NCBI GenBank assembly: GCA_910579015.1
Contig: CAJTRO010000018.1
Span: 1 to 64,000 of the forward strand
From: an uncultured Dorea sp.
GTDB lineage: Bacteria; Bacillota_A; Clostridia; Lachnospirales; Lachnospiraceae
DNA: 64,000 nt
Direction: 5' to 3'
Shown: positions 39,824 to 49,887 of the stretch, piece by piece
Numbering within the stretch: position 1 is the first letter of the stretch
How the letters are laid out: each line of letters starts with the position of its first letter
The notes under the pieces: generated by a model
What the model saw: the letters and a program-made list of their open reading frames with translations, nothing else
Databases searched by the model: none
Told to the model about the DNA's origin: nothing
Program-made: the position numbers and the translations under genes

Positions 39824-42280
39824 ATGGCTAAGAAATCAAGAAAAGAGCGTAAACTGGCTGCGGTAAAGCAGAGTGCAGCAAAGCAGAATGTAGGAAATCA
39901 GGATGAAGCAAGGCAGAGTGAGAAAGCGGATGTTGCTCAGGAACCGCTCATGGAAGTGTCAGACAACAAAGTGGTAGAAGTTCCGAAAGAGGACGGAAAG
40001 GAGCCCAAAGCTGTGGAAGCGGTAAAGGAAACGGCAGAGACAGAAAAGGCTGTAGAAGAGAAACCGGAAGCCGAGAAAGTTGCAGAAGAGAAACCGGAAA
40101 CCAAGAAGGCTGTAGAAGAGAAAGTTACAGAAGAGAAACCAGAGACCAAAGAGAAAGCTGAAGCCGACGTTAAAGCGGAAGAAGAAGCCAAAGAAAAAAT
40201 CGAAACAGAAGTTAAAGAGGAGACAGAGGCTGAAACAAAAGAGAAAGCCGAAACAGAAGTTAAGGCGGAAATAGAGACTGAAGCGAAAGAGAAAGCCGAA
40301 GCAGAGGTTAAAGAGGAAGCAGAGGCCAAAGCCGAAGAAGAAGCTAAAGAGAAAGAAAAGGCAGAGACCAAAGCCCAAGCAGAGGCCGAAGCCAAAGTCC
40401 AAGCAGAGGCCGAGGCCCAAGAGAAAGCCGAAGCCCGGCGCAGGATCTATGAGGAGCGGTTCGCAAGGCATCTGGATGAGATGAAGTGGCTCTACATGGA
40501 ATTGTACGGCAATAGTTCAATGTTTGCCGAGCTGTGCGATAATCTCTACCGCTTCTATGAAGAACGTAACGACGATCTGAAAACTATTGATGAGCAGAGA
40601 GAAGAGCATCCGGACTGGTATAAGAGCAATGACATGCTGGGAATGATGTTCTACATAGATAATTTCGGCGGTAATATGAAGGGCGTCGAGGCCAGGCTTG
40701 AGTATCTGGAGAAGAATAATGTGAACTATATTCATCTGATGCCGTTCCTTGATACCGTGGAAGGCCGGTCAGACGGCGGGTATGCTGTTGCGGATTTTCG
40801 GAAGGTGCAGGAGAAGCTTGGCACGATGGAAGATCTTGAGAGCCTGACAGCGGCATGTCATAAGAAGAACATGAATGTATGTATGGATTTTGTCATGAAC
40901 CATACATCCGAAGACCATGAGTGGGCGAAGAAGGCGCGCCAGGGAGACGGAGAGTACATGAGCCGTTATTTCTTCTATGATAATTACACGATCCCGGCCG
41001 AATATGAGAAGACGGTTCCGCAGGTATTCCCGACGACAGCTCCGGGGAATTTTACATGGCTTCCGGATGCAGAGCACTTTGTAATGACCACGTTCTATCC
41101 GTACCAGTGGGATCTGAATTATAAGAACCCCAGAGTATTTAATGAGATGATGTATAACTTCCTCTTCCTGGCAAATAAGGGAATCGATATTATCCGTATT
41201 GATGCGGTCCCATATATATGGAAGGAACTGAATACGCAGTGCAGGAATCTTAAGGAAGTACATACGATCGTGCGTTTGATGCGTATGATCAGTGAGATCG
41301 TATGTCCGAGCGTATTGCTGCTTGGCGAAGTTGTTATGGAGCCGGAGAAGGTGGTTCCTTATTTCGGAACGGTAGAGAAGCCGGAATGTCATATGCTGTA
41401 CAATGTTACGACGATGGCCACAACCTGGCATACAGTGGCGACAAGGGATGTAAAGCTTCTGAAACAGCAGCTTGACATTGTTAACGGACTGCCGAAGGAG
41501 TACGTATTCCTGAATTATCTGCGCTGCCATGATGATATCGGCTGGGGACTGGACTACGCGACACTGGCACAGGAAGGGATCCGTGAGCGTTCCCACAAGC
41601 TGTATCTGAACGATTACTTCCAGGGCTTCATAGAGGGAAGCAAGAGCCGTGGAGAGCTTTATAATGCGGATCCGGTTACGGGAGATGCAAGGTTCTGCGG
41701 TACGACTGCATCCATGTGCGGGATCGAGAAGGCGGGCTTTGAGCAGAACGAAGAAGAGATGGAGACGGCCATCCGCAAGGATATCATGCTCCATGCATAT
41801 ATGTTTATGCAGTCCGGTATCCCGGTGCTTTACAGCGGAGATGAGATGGCGCAGGTCAATGATTATACCTATAAAGAGAATCCGAACAAGGCAGAGGATT
41901 CCAGATATATCCACAGAGGGGCAATGAACTGGGATCTGGCGAGAAATATTGTGGATCCGGATACTGTGGAAGGAAAGGTGTTCGCGAAGCTTGACCAGTT
42001 AGAGAAGATCCGGAAGGCGGAGAAGGTATTTGTGTCCTATGCTGATACATGGACGTTAGAGACGTGGGAAGCCGGCGTTCTGAGTATCGGAAGATATTAT
42101 GACGGCGACAAGCTGATCGGTGTGTTTAATTTCAGTGAATATGATAAGACGGCATGGATCAACGAAGAGGACGGTATGTATGTCGACCTGATCACCGGCA
42201 AAGAGATGGAAGCAAGAGGTGTGAACGTTCCTGCATTCGGATTCTACTATCTGAAGAAGAAGGCCGATGCACAGGTATGA
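39824..42280 (+). CDS. GH13 glucan/sucrose-acting enzyme (amylosucrase-like) with charged helical N-terminal extension
   Basis: An 818-residue cytoplasmic protein without a signal peptide. Residues about 50-206 are almost only Glu, Lys, Ala, Thr and Val, with EEKPE-TKKA-type and E-K-AE-type units that should form a long single helix or coiled coil. The GH13 barrel follows. It has DGGYAVADF, region I DFVMNHTSEDH, nucleophile Asp in IIRIDAVPYIW, acid/base Glu in LLLGEVVMEPE, and the transition-state residue in LRCHDDIGWG. Order and wording recall amylosucrase/sucrose-hydrolase members (subfamily 4). It probably transfers or hydrolyses glucosyl units; glycogen phosphorylase at 47307 gives a glucan-metabolism context. 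The start has GAGGAAAC upstream. Confidence 0.85.
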   Translation: MAKKSRKERKLAAVKQSAAKQNVGNQDEARQSEKADVAQEPLMEVSDNKVVEVPKEDGKEPKAVEAVKETAETEKAVEEKPEAEKVAEEKPETKKAVEEKVTEEKPETKEKAEADVKAEEEAKEKIETEVKEETEAETKEKAETEVKAEIETEAKEKAEAEVKEEAEAKAEEEAKEKEKAETKAQAEAEAKVQAEAEAQEKAEARRRIYEERFARHLDEMKWLYMELYGNSSMFAELCDNLYRFYEERNDDLKTIDEQREEHPDWYKSNDMLGMMFYIDNFGGNMKGVEARLEYLEKNNVNYIHLMPFLDTVEGRSDGGYAVADFRKVQEKLGTMEDLESLTAACHKKNMNVCMDFVMNHTSEDHEWAKKARQGDGEYMSRYFFYDNYTIPAEYEKTVPQVFPTTAPGNFTWLPDAEHFVMTTFYPYQWDLNYKNPRVFNEMMYNFLFLANKGIDIIRIDAVPYIWKELNTQCRNLKEVHTIVRLMRMISEIVCPSVLLLGEVVMEPEKVVPYFGTVEKPECHMLYNVTTMATTWHTVATRDVKLLKQQLDIVNGLPKEYVFLNYLRCHDDIGWGLDYATLAQEGIRERSHKLYLNDYFQGFIEGSKSRGELYNADPVTGDARFCGTTASMCGIEKAGFEQNEEEMETAIRKDIMLHAYMFMQSGIPVLYSGDEMAQVNDYTYKENPNKAEDSRYIHRGAMNWDLARNIVDPDTVEGKVFAKLDQLEKIRKAEKVFVSYADTWTLETWEAGVLSIGRYYDGDKLIGVFNFSEYDKTAWINEEDGMYVDLITGKEMEARGVNVPAFGFYYLKKKADAQV

Positions 42281-42365
42281 TCTTGCTAAGGAATGGAATG
42301 CCGGATGAACGGACGGGATCCGGCCAAGAAGGGGCGCAGGAGCCCCGTTTCCTGGAGGTAATGGA

Positions 42366-43763
42366 ATGAGGAAGCTGGGAGAGAGGATATTATCAGCAGC
42401 TTTAGCGTTTATATTGATCATATGTATGGAAATAACGGCGTCGGCCACGGCTCCCGAGGGGGAACTTACGGAGGAGCAGAAGCTTCAGCAGGAATTGGAC
42501 GCGGCCTATGCTATGACGGTCCAGTCCAATTCTATTCCCGGATGGCCCCAGGGGCCGGGAACCTACGGGGATGCGGCCATTGTCATGGAAGTGGAGACGG
42601 GAGCAATCTTGTATTCGAAGAATATTAAGGATCACCATTTCCCGGCAAGTATTACGAAGGTACTGACGGCCCTGGTTGCAATGGAGAACGGACAGTTTGT
42701 GGATCCGGTGGTGTTCTCCCATGACAGTCTGGCATTTATCCAGCCGGGGGACGCATATATCGGGATGAAGGAAGGCAACCAGATTACCCTTGAGCAGGGC
42801 TTATACGCGACGCTTCTTGCTTCTGCCAACGAGGTGGCGTATGCGGTTGCAGAGAATGTCGGAAAGAATGCGGGATATGATTATAACTGGTTTATCGAGC
42901 GGATGAATGTGCGCTGCCGGGAGCTTGGCGGTGAGAATTCGAATTTCGCGAACCCGCACGGACTGCACGATCCCAACCATTATACCTGCGCCAAGGATAT
43001 GGCGCTGATCGGGCGGGAGATATTCCGCCATCCGGAATTTTTCAATATTGTACAGACCTTGCAGTATACGATACCGGCGTCGGAGACGACGGAGGAGCAT
43101 ATATTCCAGCAGAAGCACAAGATGCTGTATCCGGCGAATGCCGAGTATTATGAGTGGGCGGTCGGCGGTAAGACCGGGTACACGTCCGAGGCGCTGTCGA
43201 CGCTGATCACCATGGCTGATAACGGCAACATGCAGCTCGTATGCGTAGTCCTCCGGACACATGGAAGAAACGTCTATCCGGATACCAGAAATCTGCTGGA
43301 TTATGCATTTTCCAATTTCACACGGATACCGGCGGCGGAAGTCGAGACATCGAAAGATGTAGAGCAGATTCTGAGCACGCCGGACAATACAGATCCGGCT
43401 GTGGGCAAAGGCTATGTAATAGTTCCGAACGGCATGGAATTCAAGAATCTTGCCATGGAGATTGTCCCTGACAGCGAGAATGCCGGCGAGGGCACGATCG
43501 AATACCGTTACAGCAGTACGCTTCTTGGGACGGCGAGAGCCGTCCTGAGCCAGTCTTATATAGACAGCCGGCAGAAAGATACAAAAGGCCGGGAGCCGGA
43601 TCAGAAGCCGGACGAGAAGAAGAAGGATAAGGATGATCAATTACTAAGCTTTCTTTCGGATAAGACAGATTTAGAAAAATATGTCATTTTTGGCGGTGCG
43701 GTCCTCCTGCTTATACTCACAGCGGTACTGATCACCATAATACGCAGCCGGAAAAAGCGATAA
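42366..43763 (+). CDS. D-alanyl-D-alanine carboxypeptidase (S11, DacA-type)
   Basis: A 465-residue penicillin-binding protein 5-type enzyme. It has a signal peptide (about residues 1-27, ending SATA). The active site Ser95 and Lys98 are in PASITKVL, SAN is in LLASANEVAY, and KTG in GGKTGYTSEA. A C-terminal beta domain follows, then a charged linker rich in Lys/Asp and a terminal membrane helix (IFGGAVLLLILTAVLITII) with a basic end. It trims the last D-Ala from peptidoglycan stem peptides at the cell surface. The helix anchor replaces the amphipathic anchor of E. coli DacA. A clear terminator follows at 43768. Confidence 0.93.
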   Translation: MRKLGERILSAALAFILIICMEITASATAPEGELTEEQKLQQELDAAYAMTVQSNSIPGWPQGPGTYGDAAIVMEVETGAILYSKNIKDHHFPASITKVLTALVAMENGQFVDPVVFSHDSLAFIQPGDAYIGMKEGNQITLEQGLYATLLASANEVAYAVAENVGKNAGYDYNWFIERMNVRCRELGGENSNFANPHGLHDPNHYTCAKDMALIGREIFRHPEFFNIVQTLQYTIPASETTEEHIFQQKHKMLYPANAEYYEWAVGGKTGYTSEALSTLITMADNGNMQLVCVVLRTHGRNVYPDTRNLLDYAFSNFTRIPAAEVETSKDVEQILSTPDNTDPAVGKGYVIVPNGMEFKNLAMEIVPDSENAGEGTIEYRYSSTLLGTARAVLSQSYIDSRQKDTKGREPDQKPDEKKKDKDDQLLSFLSDKTDLEKYVIFGGAVLLLILTAVLITIIRSRKKR

Positions 43764-43767
43764 ATAT

Positions 43768-43799
43768 AAAAAACCTCTTGACGATTCAAGGGGTTTTTT
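43768..43799 (+). terminator. Rho-independent terminator after the carboxypeptidase gene
   Basis: A-rich arm plus CCTCTTGA pairs with TTCAAGGGG and TTTTTT around a tiny loop. It is almost symmetric and lies 5 bases after the stop. Confidence 0.9.
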
Positions 43800-43802
43800 A
43801 CT

Positions 43803-44079
43803 ATAATAAGAAACACACAAAAAGGCGACGACGAAGACAGTAAGCCATATCAGAAAGACACAGCGAGCCGGGGAGGGTGTAAGCCCGGTACGAGTAGGAT
43901 ATAGCTGAACATCACTTCTGAGCTGCAGTGGTCGAAAGATTCTTATAGACAGTTATGATGGTAAGGTTAAGTAGATACTGACGGGAGTCCTCCGTTACAG
44001 GGAAGACATATGATGGTATGTTTAGGTGGTTTATAAACGTGAGCGCAGCTTCCGTCCTATCCAGGATGGGAGTTTTTTT
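43803..44079 (+). promoter_or_regulatory. T-box leader of ileS
   Basis: A structured leader of about 280 bases. The specifier region has GAAC-ATC-ACT, giving the Ile codon ATC at 43911-43913. The T-box element AGGTGG followed by TTTATAAACG lies at about 44023-44038. The terminator stem is a full 10 bp (44049-44058 with 44063-44072) followed by seven T. Uncharged tRNA-Ile should pair with both the specifier and the TGGT bulge to stabilise the antiterminator and switch ileS on. This is the standard T-box riboswitch mechanism in Firmicutes. The exact 5' end is not certain. Confidence 0.88.
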
Positions 44080-44120
44080 GTTCTTGAGGCAGTGTATTGC
44101 AAGAAGGAGGTAAACAGCAG

Positions 44121-47100
44121 ATGTACAAGAAGGTTTCGACAGATCTTAATTTTGTCGACAGAGAGAAGGAAGTCGAGAAGTTCTGGAGGGAGAACCAGAT
44201 CTTTGAGAAGAGCATGAAGGACCGTGAGGGCAGTGATATGTATATGTTCTACGACGGTCCGCCGACAGCCAACGGCAAACCGCATATCGGGCACGTGCTG
44301 ACGCGTGTTATCAAGGATATGATCCCTCGTTACCGCACGATGAAGGGATTTGAGGTGCCGAGGAAGGCCGGATGGGATACCCACGGACTTCCGGTGGAGC
44401 TGGAAGTCGAGAAGGCTCTGGGGCTTGACGGCAAGGAGCAGATCGAAGAATATGGTCTGGAACCATTTATTGACAAGTGTAAGGAAAGCGTGTGGAAATA
44501 TAAGGGAATGTGGGAGGATTTCTCTGGCACGGTCGGATTCTGGGCCGATATGGAGAACCCGTATGTTACCTATCACAATGACTTTATCGAGTCGGAGTGG
44601 TGGGCGCTTAAGAAGATCTGGGATAAGGGACTGCTCTATAAGGGATTTAAGATCGTTCCCTACTGTCCGCGCTGCGGAACCCCGCTCTCTGCGCAGGAGG
44701 TGGCTCAGGGCTATAAGGATGTAAAGGAGCGTTCTGCCATCGTCCGCTTCAAGGTGAAGGATGAGGATGCGTATTTCCTCGCATGGACGACGACGCCGTG
44801 GACACTGCCGTCGAACCTGGGACTGTGTATGAATCCGGTCGAGACCTATGCGAAGGTGAAGTGCGTGGACGGATATACCTACTATATGGCGGAGGCGCTT
44901 CTTGATACGGTGCTGGGACCTTTGGCCGAAGAGGGAGAGAAGGCATATGAGGTGCTCGAGACATATCAGGGAAAGGACCTGGAATATAAGGAGTATGAGC
45001 CGTTGTATCAGTGTGCGGCAGACGGGATCGCGAATCAGCACAAGAAGGCGTTCTATGTGACCTGCGACGACTATGTAACGCTGACGGACGGTACTGGCGT
45101 GGTTCATATCGCGCCGGCATTTGGTGAGGATGACGCGAAGGTATGCAGGAAATACGATATGCCGTTCGTGCAGCTGGTAGATGAGAAGGGAAATATGGCG
45201 GAATCAACGCCGTTTGCCGGATTATTTGTGAAGAAGGCGGATCCGGAGGTGCTTAAGGATCTGGAGGCGAGAGGGCTTCTCTTTAACGCGCCGAACTTCG
45301 AGCATAGTTACCCGCACTGCTGGAGATGTGATACTCCGCTGATCTACTACGCGCGCGAGTCATGGTTTATCAAGATGACGGACGTGAAGGAGGATCTGAT
45401 CGCCAACAACAATACCATCAACTGGATCCCGGAGAGCATCGGCAAGGGGCGTTTCGGCGACTGGCTTGAGAATGTGCAGGACTGGGGCATCAGCCGGAAC
45501 CGTTACTGGGGAACTCCGCTGAATATCTGGGAGTGTGAGTGCGGTCATCAGCACTCTGTCGGAAGTATTGCAGAGCTTAAGGAGATGTCGGATAACTGCC
45601 CGGAGGATATCGAACTGCACCGTCCGTATATTGACGCGGTGACGATCAAGTGCCCGGTCTGCGGCAAGGAGATGCACCGTGTACCGGAGGTGATCGACTG
45701 CTGGTTCGATTCTGGTGCAATGCCTTTCGCACAGCATCACTATCCGTTCGAGAATCAGGAGTTATTCGAGAAGCAGTTCCCGGCAGACTTCATTTCTGAG
45801 GCTGTGGACCAGACGCGGGGATGGTTCTACTCACTGCTTGCGATCTCGACGCTGATCTTCAACAAGGCGCCTTATAAGAACGTCATTGTCCTCGGACACG
45901 TGCAGGACGAGAAGGGGCAGAAGATGAGCAAGTCCAAGGGAAATGCGGTGGATCCTTTCGATGCACTGGAGAAATACGGCGCTGATGCGATCCGCTGGTA
46001 TTTCTATGTGAACAGCGCGCCGTGGCTTCCGAACCGTTTCCACGGAAAGGCTGTTGTGGAAGGACAGCGCAAGTTCATGGGAACTCTGTGGAATACCTAT
46101 GCATTTTTCGTACTGTATGCGAATATTGACGGCTTTGACGCCACAAAATATACGTTGGAATATGACAGATTATCTGTGATGGACAAATGGCTTCTGTCCA
46201 GGCTCAATACGGTGATCCGGGAGACGGACAGCAATCTTGAGAATTACAGGATCCCGGAGACCGCAAGGGCCTTGCAGGATTTTGTGGACGACATGAGTAA
46301 CTGGTATGTAAGGAGAAGCCGCGAGCGTTTCTGGGCGAAGGGGATGGAGCAGGATAAGATCAATGCATATATGACGCTCTATACAGCGCTTGTAGAGGTG
46401 AGCAAGGCGGCGGCGCCGATGATCCCGTTTATGACGGAGGATATCTATCAGAATCTGGTGCGCGGTATCGACGGAAATGCTCCGGAGAGCATCCATCTGT
46501 GTGATTTCCCGGCGGTCAATGAAAGCTTCATCGACAAGGAGCTTGAGGCTAATATGGATCAGGTCCTTAAGCTGGTCGTTATGGGGCGTGCGTGCAGGAA
46601 TACGGCAAACATCAAGAACCGCCAGCCTATCGGGCAGATGTATGTGAAGGCGGACTTCGAGATCCCTGAGTTCTACCAGGATATTGTAAGGGATGAATTA
46701 AATGTTAAAGTTATAACATTTACACAAGAAGTACGTGATTTTACAAGCTATTCTTTCAAACCTCAACTAAAGACAGTCGGTCCAAAATATGGTAAAATGT
46801 TAAATAGCATCAGGGCCGCGCTGGGCTCCATTGACGGGAATGCGGCGATGGATGAGCTGAATGCGTCGGAGGCTTTGAAGCTTGACATAGATGGACAGGA
46901 GGTTACATTGTCACGGGAAGATCTGCTGATCGAGAGTGCGCAGATGGAAGGGTATGTGTCAGAGAATGACAACGGTATCACGGTTGTGCTGGATACCAAC
47001 CTTTCAGAGGAGCTTCTGGAGGAAGGATTTGTGCGTGAGATCATCAGTAAGGTTCAGACCATGCGTAAAGAGGCTGGTTTTGAAGTGATGGATAAGATTG

Positions 47101-47270
47101 AGATCACTTATGAGGGTACGGAAAAAGCAGAGACGGTATTTGCGGCAAATGCCGGTACGATAGGCGATGAGACTCTCGCGCTGAGTGTGAAGAAGACAGC
47201 GCCGGCCGGATATGTGAAGGAATGGAAGATCAATGGTGAGAATGTGACACTGGGTGTGGAGCGTGTATAA
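44121..47270 (+). CDS. ileS: Isoleucyl-tRNA synthetase
   Basis: A 1049-residue class I synthetase starting at ATG 44121 behind AAGGAGG. The HIGH motif is PHIGHVLT (about residues 54-61), and the KMSKS loop is QKMSKSKGNAVDPF. The editing domain includes TTTPWTLPSN and DGTGVVHIAPAFGEDD. Length and the anticodon-binding part (DDMSNWYVRRSRERFW, then a long mixed C-terminal domain without a Cys4 zinc site) match the longer, eukaryote-like IleS group. Members of that group are often less sensitive to mupirocin. It charges tRNA-Ile and is controlled by the T-box just upstream. Confidence 0.96.
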   Translation: MYKKVSTDLNFVDREKEVEKFWRENQIFEKSMKDREGSDMYMFYDGPPTANGKPHIGHVLTRVIKDMIPRYRTMKGFEVPRKAGWDTHGLPVELEVEKALGLDGKEQIEEYGLEPFIDKCKESVWKYKGMWEDFSGTVGFWADMENPYVTYHNDFIESEWWALKKIWDKGLLYKGFKIVPYCPRCGTPLSAQEVAQGYKDVKERSAIVRFKVKDEDAYFLAWTTTPWTLPSNLGLCMNPVETYAKVKCVDGYTYYMAEALLDTVLGPLAEEGEKAYEVLETYQGKDLEYKEYEPLYQCAADGIANQHKKAFYVTCDDYVTLTDGTGVVHIAPAFGEDDAKVCRKYDMPFVQLVDEKGNMAESTPFAGLFVKKADPEVLKDLEARGLLFNAPNFEHSYPHCWRCDTPLIYYARESWFIKMTDVKEDLIANNNTINWIPESIGKGRFGDWLENVQDWGISRNRYWGTPLNIWECECGHQHSVGSIAELKEMSDNCPEDIELHRPYIDAVTIKCPVCGKEMHRVPEVIDCWFDSGAMPFAQHHYPFENQELFEKQFPADFISEAVDQTRGWFYSLLAISTLIFNKAPYKNVIVLGHVQDEKGQKMSKSKGNAVDPFDALEKYGADAIRWYFYVNSAPWLPNRFHGKAVVEGQRKFMGTLWNTYAFFVLYANIDGFDATKYTLEYDRLSVMDKWLLSRLNTVIRETDSNLENYRIPETARALQDFVDDMSNWYVRRSRERFWAKGMEQDKINAYMTLYTALVEVSKAAAPMIPFMTEDIYQNLVRGIDGNAPESIHLCDFPAVNESFIDKELEANMDQVLKLVVMGRACRNTANIKNRQPIGQMYVKADFEIPEFYQDIVRDELNVKVITFTQEVRDFTSYSFKPQLKTVGPKYGKMLNSIRAALGSIDGNAAMDELNASEALKLDIDGQEVTLSREDLLIESAQMEGYVSENDNGITVVLDTNLSEELLEEGFVREIISKVQTMRKEAGFEVMDKIEITYEGTEKAETVFAANAGTIGDETLALSVKKTAPAGYVKEWKINGENVTLGVERV

Positions 47271-47306
47271 GCGTTTTACGAACAGAAAGAGAAAGAGGGA
47301 GATTGC

Positions 47307-49778
47307 ATGTATAATCCAAGATTTGAAAAGGAAGCGTTTAAGAAGGAAGTAAAGCAGAATGTGAAGCATCTGTTCCGCAAAGAGATCGAGGAGGTTTCTC
47401 AGCAGGAGCTGTATCAGGCAGTTTCTTACGCAGTAAAGGAAGCCATTATAGACGACTGGATCGCGACGCAGAAGCAGTATGAGAAGGATGATCCGAAGAT
47501 CGTCTACTACATGTCGATGGAGTTCCTGATGGGAAGAGCGTTGGGGAATAACCTCATCAATATGACCGCTTATACGGAAGTAAAGGAAGCGCTTGAGGAG
47601 ATGGGGCTGAATCTGAACCTGCTTGAGGATGAGGAGCCGGATCCGGCGCTTGGAAACGGAGGACTTGGACGTCTGGCGGCATGTTTCCTGGATTCACTGG
47701 CATCACTGGGATATGCGGCTTACGGCTGCGGTATCCGTTACCGTTATGGTATGTTCAAGCAGAAGATTGAGGACGGCTATCAGGTAGAGACGCCCGACAA
47801 CTGGCTTGAGTTTGGCAATCCATTCGAGCTGCGCCGGCCGGAGTATGCCAAGGAGGTGCGTTTCGGCGGTAATATCCGTATTGAGTACGACGACGAGGGC
47901 AAGATCCGGTTTGTACAGGAGAATTACGAGTCTGTAAAGGCGATCCCGTATGATTACCCGATCGTCGGATACGATAATAATGTTGTAAATACCCTGCGTA
48001 TCTGGGATGCAGAGCCGATTGTTGACTTCCAGCTTGAGTCATTTGACCGTGGAGATTATCATAAGGCTGTGGAACAGCAGAACCTGGCGAAGAATATCGT
48101 AGAGGTGCTGTATCCGAACGACAACCACTATGCGGGAAAAGAGCTGAGACTGAAACAGCAGTATTTCTTCGTATCAGCCAGTCTCCAGGCGGCGGTTGCC
48201 AAGTATAAGAGAGGGCATGACGACATTAAGAAGCTCTACGAGAAGATGACGATCCAGATGAATGATACCCACCCGACGGTGGCGGTGGCTGAGCTGATGC
48301 GTATCCTGCTTGATGAGGAAGGTCTTGGATGGGAAGAGGCATGGGATATCACGAAGAAGACTTGTGCGTATACGAACCATACGATCATGGCGGAGGCTCT
48401 TGAGAAATGGCCGATCGACCTGTTCTCCAGACTGCTTCCACGTATATACCAGATCATTCAGGAGATTGACCGCCGGTTTGTGGAGCATATCCGCAGGACA
48501 TATCCGGGCGATGAGAATAAGGTTAAGAAGATGGCGATCCTGCGCGACGGCCAGGTGAAGATGGCTCATCTTGCGATTGTGGCCGGATATTCGGTCAACG
48601 GTGTTGCGAGACTGCACACGGAGATCCTTAAGAAGCAGGAGCTTAAAGAGTTCTATCAGCTGATGCCTGAGAAGTTCAACAACAAGACGAATGGTATCAC
48701 CCAGAGGCGTTTCCTGATGCATGGGAATCCGCTGCTGGCAGACTGGGTAACAGAGAAGCTTGGCACGAAGGACTGGATCACGGATCTGTCTCTGATGTCC
48801 GGACTTAAGAAGTATGCGGATGACGAGACGGCTCTTAAGGAGTTCATGGATATCAAGTACAGGAATAAGGAGCGTCTGGCAGAATATATTAAGAAGCATA
48901 ATGGGATTGAGGTCGATCCGAGGTCTATCTTTGACGTGCAGGTGAAGCGTCTGCATGAGTATAAGCGTCAGCTTCTTAATATCCTGCATGTGATGTATCT
49001 GTATAACCAGATTAAAGAGCATCCGGAGAAGAATTTCTTCCCAAGGACATTTATCTTCGGAGCTAAGGCGTCAGCGGGTTACATCCGTGCGAAGGAGATC
49101 ATCAAGCTGATCAACTCTGTGGCTGATGTGGTGAATAACGACCGCAGTATTAACGGCAAGATCAAGGTAGTGTTCATCGAGGACTACCGTGTGTCCAATG
49201 CGGAGTGGATTTTTGCGGCAGCAGATGTCAGCGAGCAGATTTCAACGGCTTCTAAGGAGGCGTCCGGAACCGGTAATATGAAGTTCATGCTGAACGGGGC
49301 GCCGACGCTTGGAACGATGGATGGAGCGAATGTGGAGATCGTGGAAGAGGTCGGAATTGAGAATGCATTTATCTTCGGCCTGAGCTCAGATGAGGTTATC
49401 AGCTTTGAGCAGAACGGCGGATATAATCCATGGGATGTCTACAATAACGACCATGATGTGCGCAGGGTTGTGAATCAGCTGGTTGACGGCACCTATGCGA
49501 ACGGAAACAGCGAGATGTACCGCGATCTTTATAATTCTCTGCTTACGACAAAGGGAGGCAACAGGGCGGATATGTACTTTATCCTGAAGGATTTCCGTGC
49601 TTATGCCGATGCACAGGAGAAGGTGGAGGAAGTCTACCGTGACAAGGAGAGATGGGCGAAGATGGCGCTTCTGAATACGGTGTGCTGTGGTAAGTTCTCT
49701 TCTGACAGAACGATCAGGGAATATGTTGAGGATATCTGGAAACTTGATGAAGTTAAGGTAGATGTGAAGTACGAATAA
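47307..49778 (+). CDS. glgP: Glycogen/maltodextrin phosphorylase
   Basis: An 823-residue GT35 phosphorylase. It releases glucose-1-phosphate from alpha-1,4-glucan ends using phosphate and pyridoxal phosphate. Visible elements are YYMSMEFLMGRALGNNL, LGNGGLGRLAACFLDS, FDVQVKRLHEYKRQLLN, and the cofactor Lys in EASGTGNMKFMLNG, followed by GTMDGANVEI. Length is normal for bacterial enzymes. It follows ileS by 36 bases with no terminator between, so some read-through is likely, although the two have unrelated roles. GAGGGAG precedes the ATG. Confidence 0.96.
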   Translation: MYNPRFEKEAFKKEVKQNVKHLFRKEIEEVSQQELYQAVSYAVKEAIIDDWIATQKQYEKDDPKIVYYMSMEFLMGRALGNNLINMTAYTEVKEALEEMGLNLNLLEDEEPDPALGNGGLGRLAACFLDSLASLGYAAYGCGIRYRYGMFKQKIEDGYQVETPDNWLEFGNPFELRRPEYAKEVRFGGNIRIEYDDEGKIRFVQENYESVKAIPYDYPIVGYDNNVVNTLRIWDAEPIVDFQLESFDRGDYHKAVEQQNLAKNIVEVLYPNDNHYAGKELRLKQQYFFVSASLQAAVAKYKRGHDDIKKLYEKMTIQMNDTHPTVAVAELMRILLDEEGLGWEEAWDITKKTCAYTNHTIMAEALEKWPIDLFSRLLPRIYQIIQEIDRRFVEHIRRTYPGDENKVKKMAILRDGQVKMAHLAIVAGYSVNGVARLHTEILKKQELKEFYQLMPEKFNNKTNGITQRRFLMHGNPLLADWVTEKLGTKDWITDLSLMSGLKKYADDETALKEFMDIKYRNKERLAEYIKKHNGIEVDPRSIFDVQVKRLHEYKRQLLNILHVMYLYNQIKEHPEKNFFPRTFIFGAKASAGYIRAKEIIKLINSVADVVNNDRSINGKIKVVFIEDYRVSNAEWIFAAADVSEQISTASKEASGTGNMKFMLNGAPTLGTMDGANVEIVEEVGIENAFIFGLSSDEVISFEQNGGYNPWDVYNNDHDVRRVVNQLVDGTYANGNSEMYRDLYNSLLTTKGGNRADMYFILKDFRAYADAQEKVEEVYRDKERWAKMALLNTVCCGKFSSDRTIREYVEDIWKLDEVKVDVKYE

Positions 49779-49797
49779 GAGATAGAACAAATCAACG

Positions 49798-49838
49798 AAA
49801 ACCTTGAATTTCCTATGAAAATGGATAATTCAAGGTTT
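49798..49838 (+). terminator. Hairpin after glgP, weak terminator
   Basis: AAACCTTGAATT (from 49798) pairs with AATTCAAGGTTT (49827-49838) to give a 12-bp stem. Only A/G sequence follows rather than a T run on the plus strand, so termination is uncertain. Confidence 0.45.
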
Positions 49839-49887
49839 AGTCATTGAATGATATAATTTGCATATACCATATCGGAGGTGAGAGCAA

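Noticed and set aside
39627..39824. Small 65-codon frame between the tRNA and the GH13 gene
   Set aside because: It lies over the GH13 promoter and dyad, lacks a ribosome binding site and has no family features.
39937..40471. Low-complexity antisense frames opposite the charged arm of the GH13 enzyme
   Set aside because: The Ser/Ala/Phe and Phe/Leu/Gly repeats are simply the reverse complement of Glu/Lys/Ala codons.
40769..41914. Open frame of 381 codons antisense to the GH13 barrel
   Set aside because: No start signal and no recognisable protein; the sense strand carries all catalytic motifs.
44031..45107. Open frame of 358 codons antisense to ileS and its T-box
   Set aside because: It overlaps the T-box leader and the catalytic domain of ileS and has no family features.
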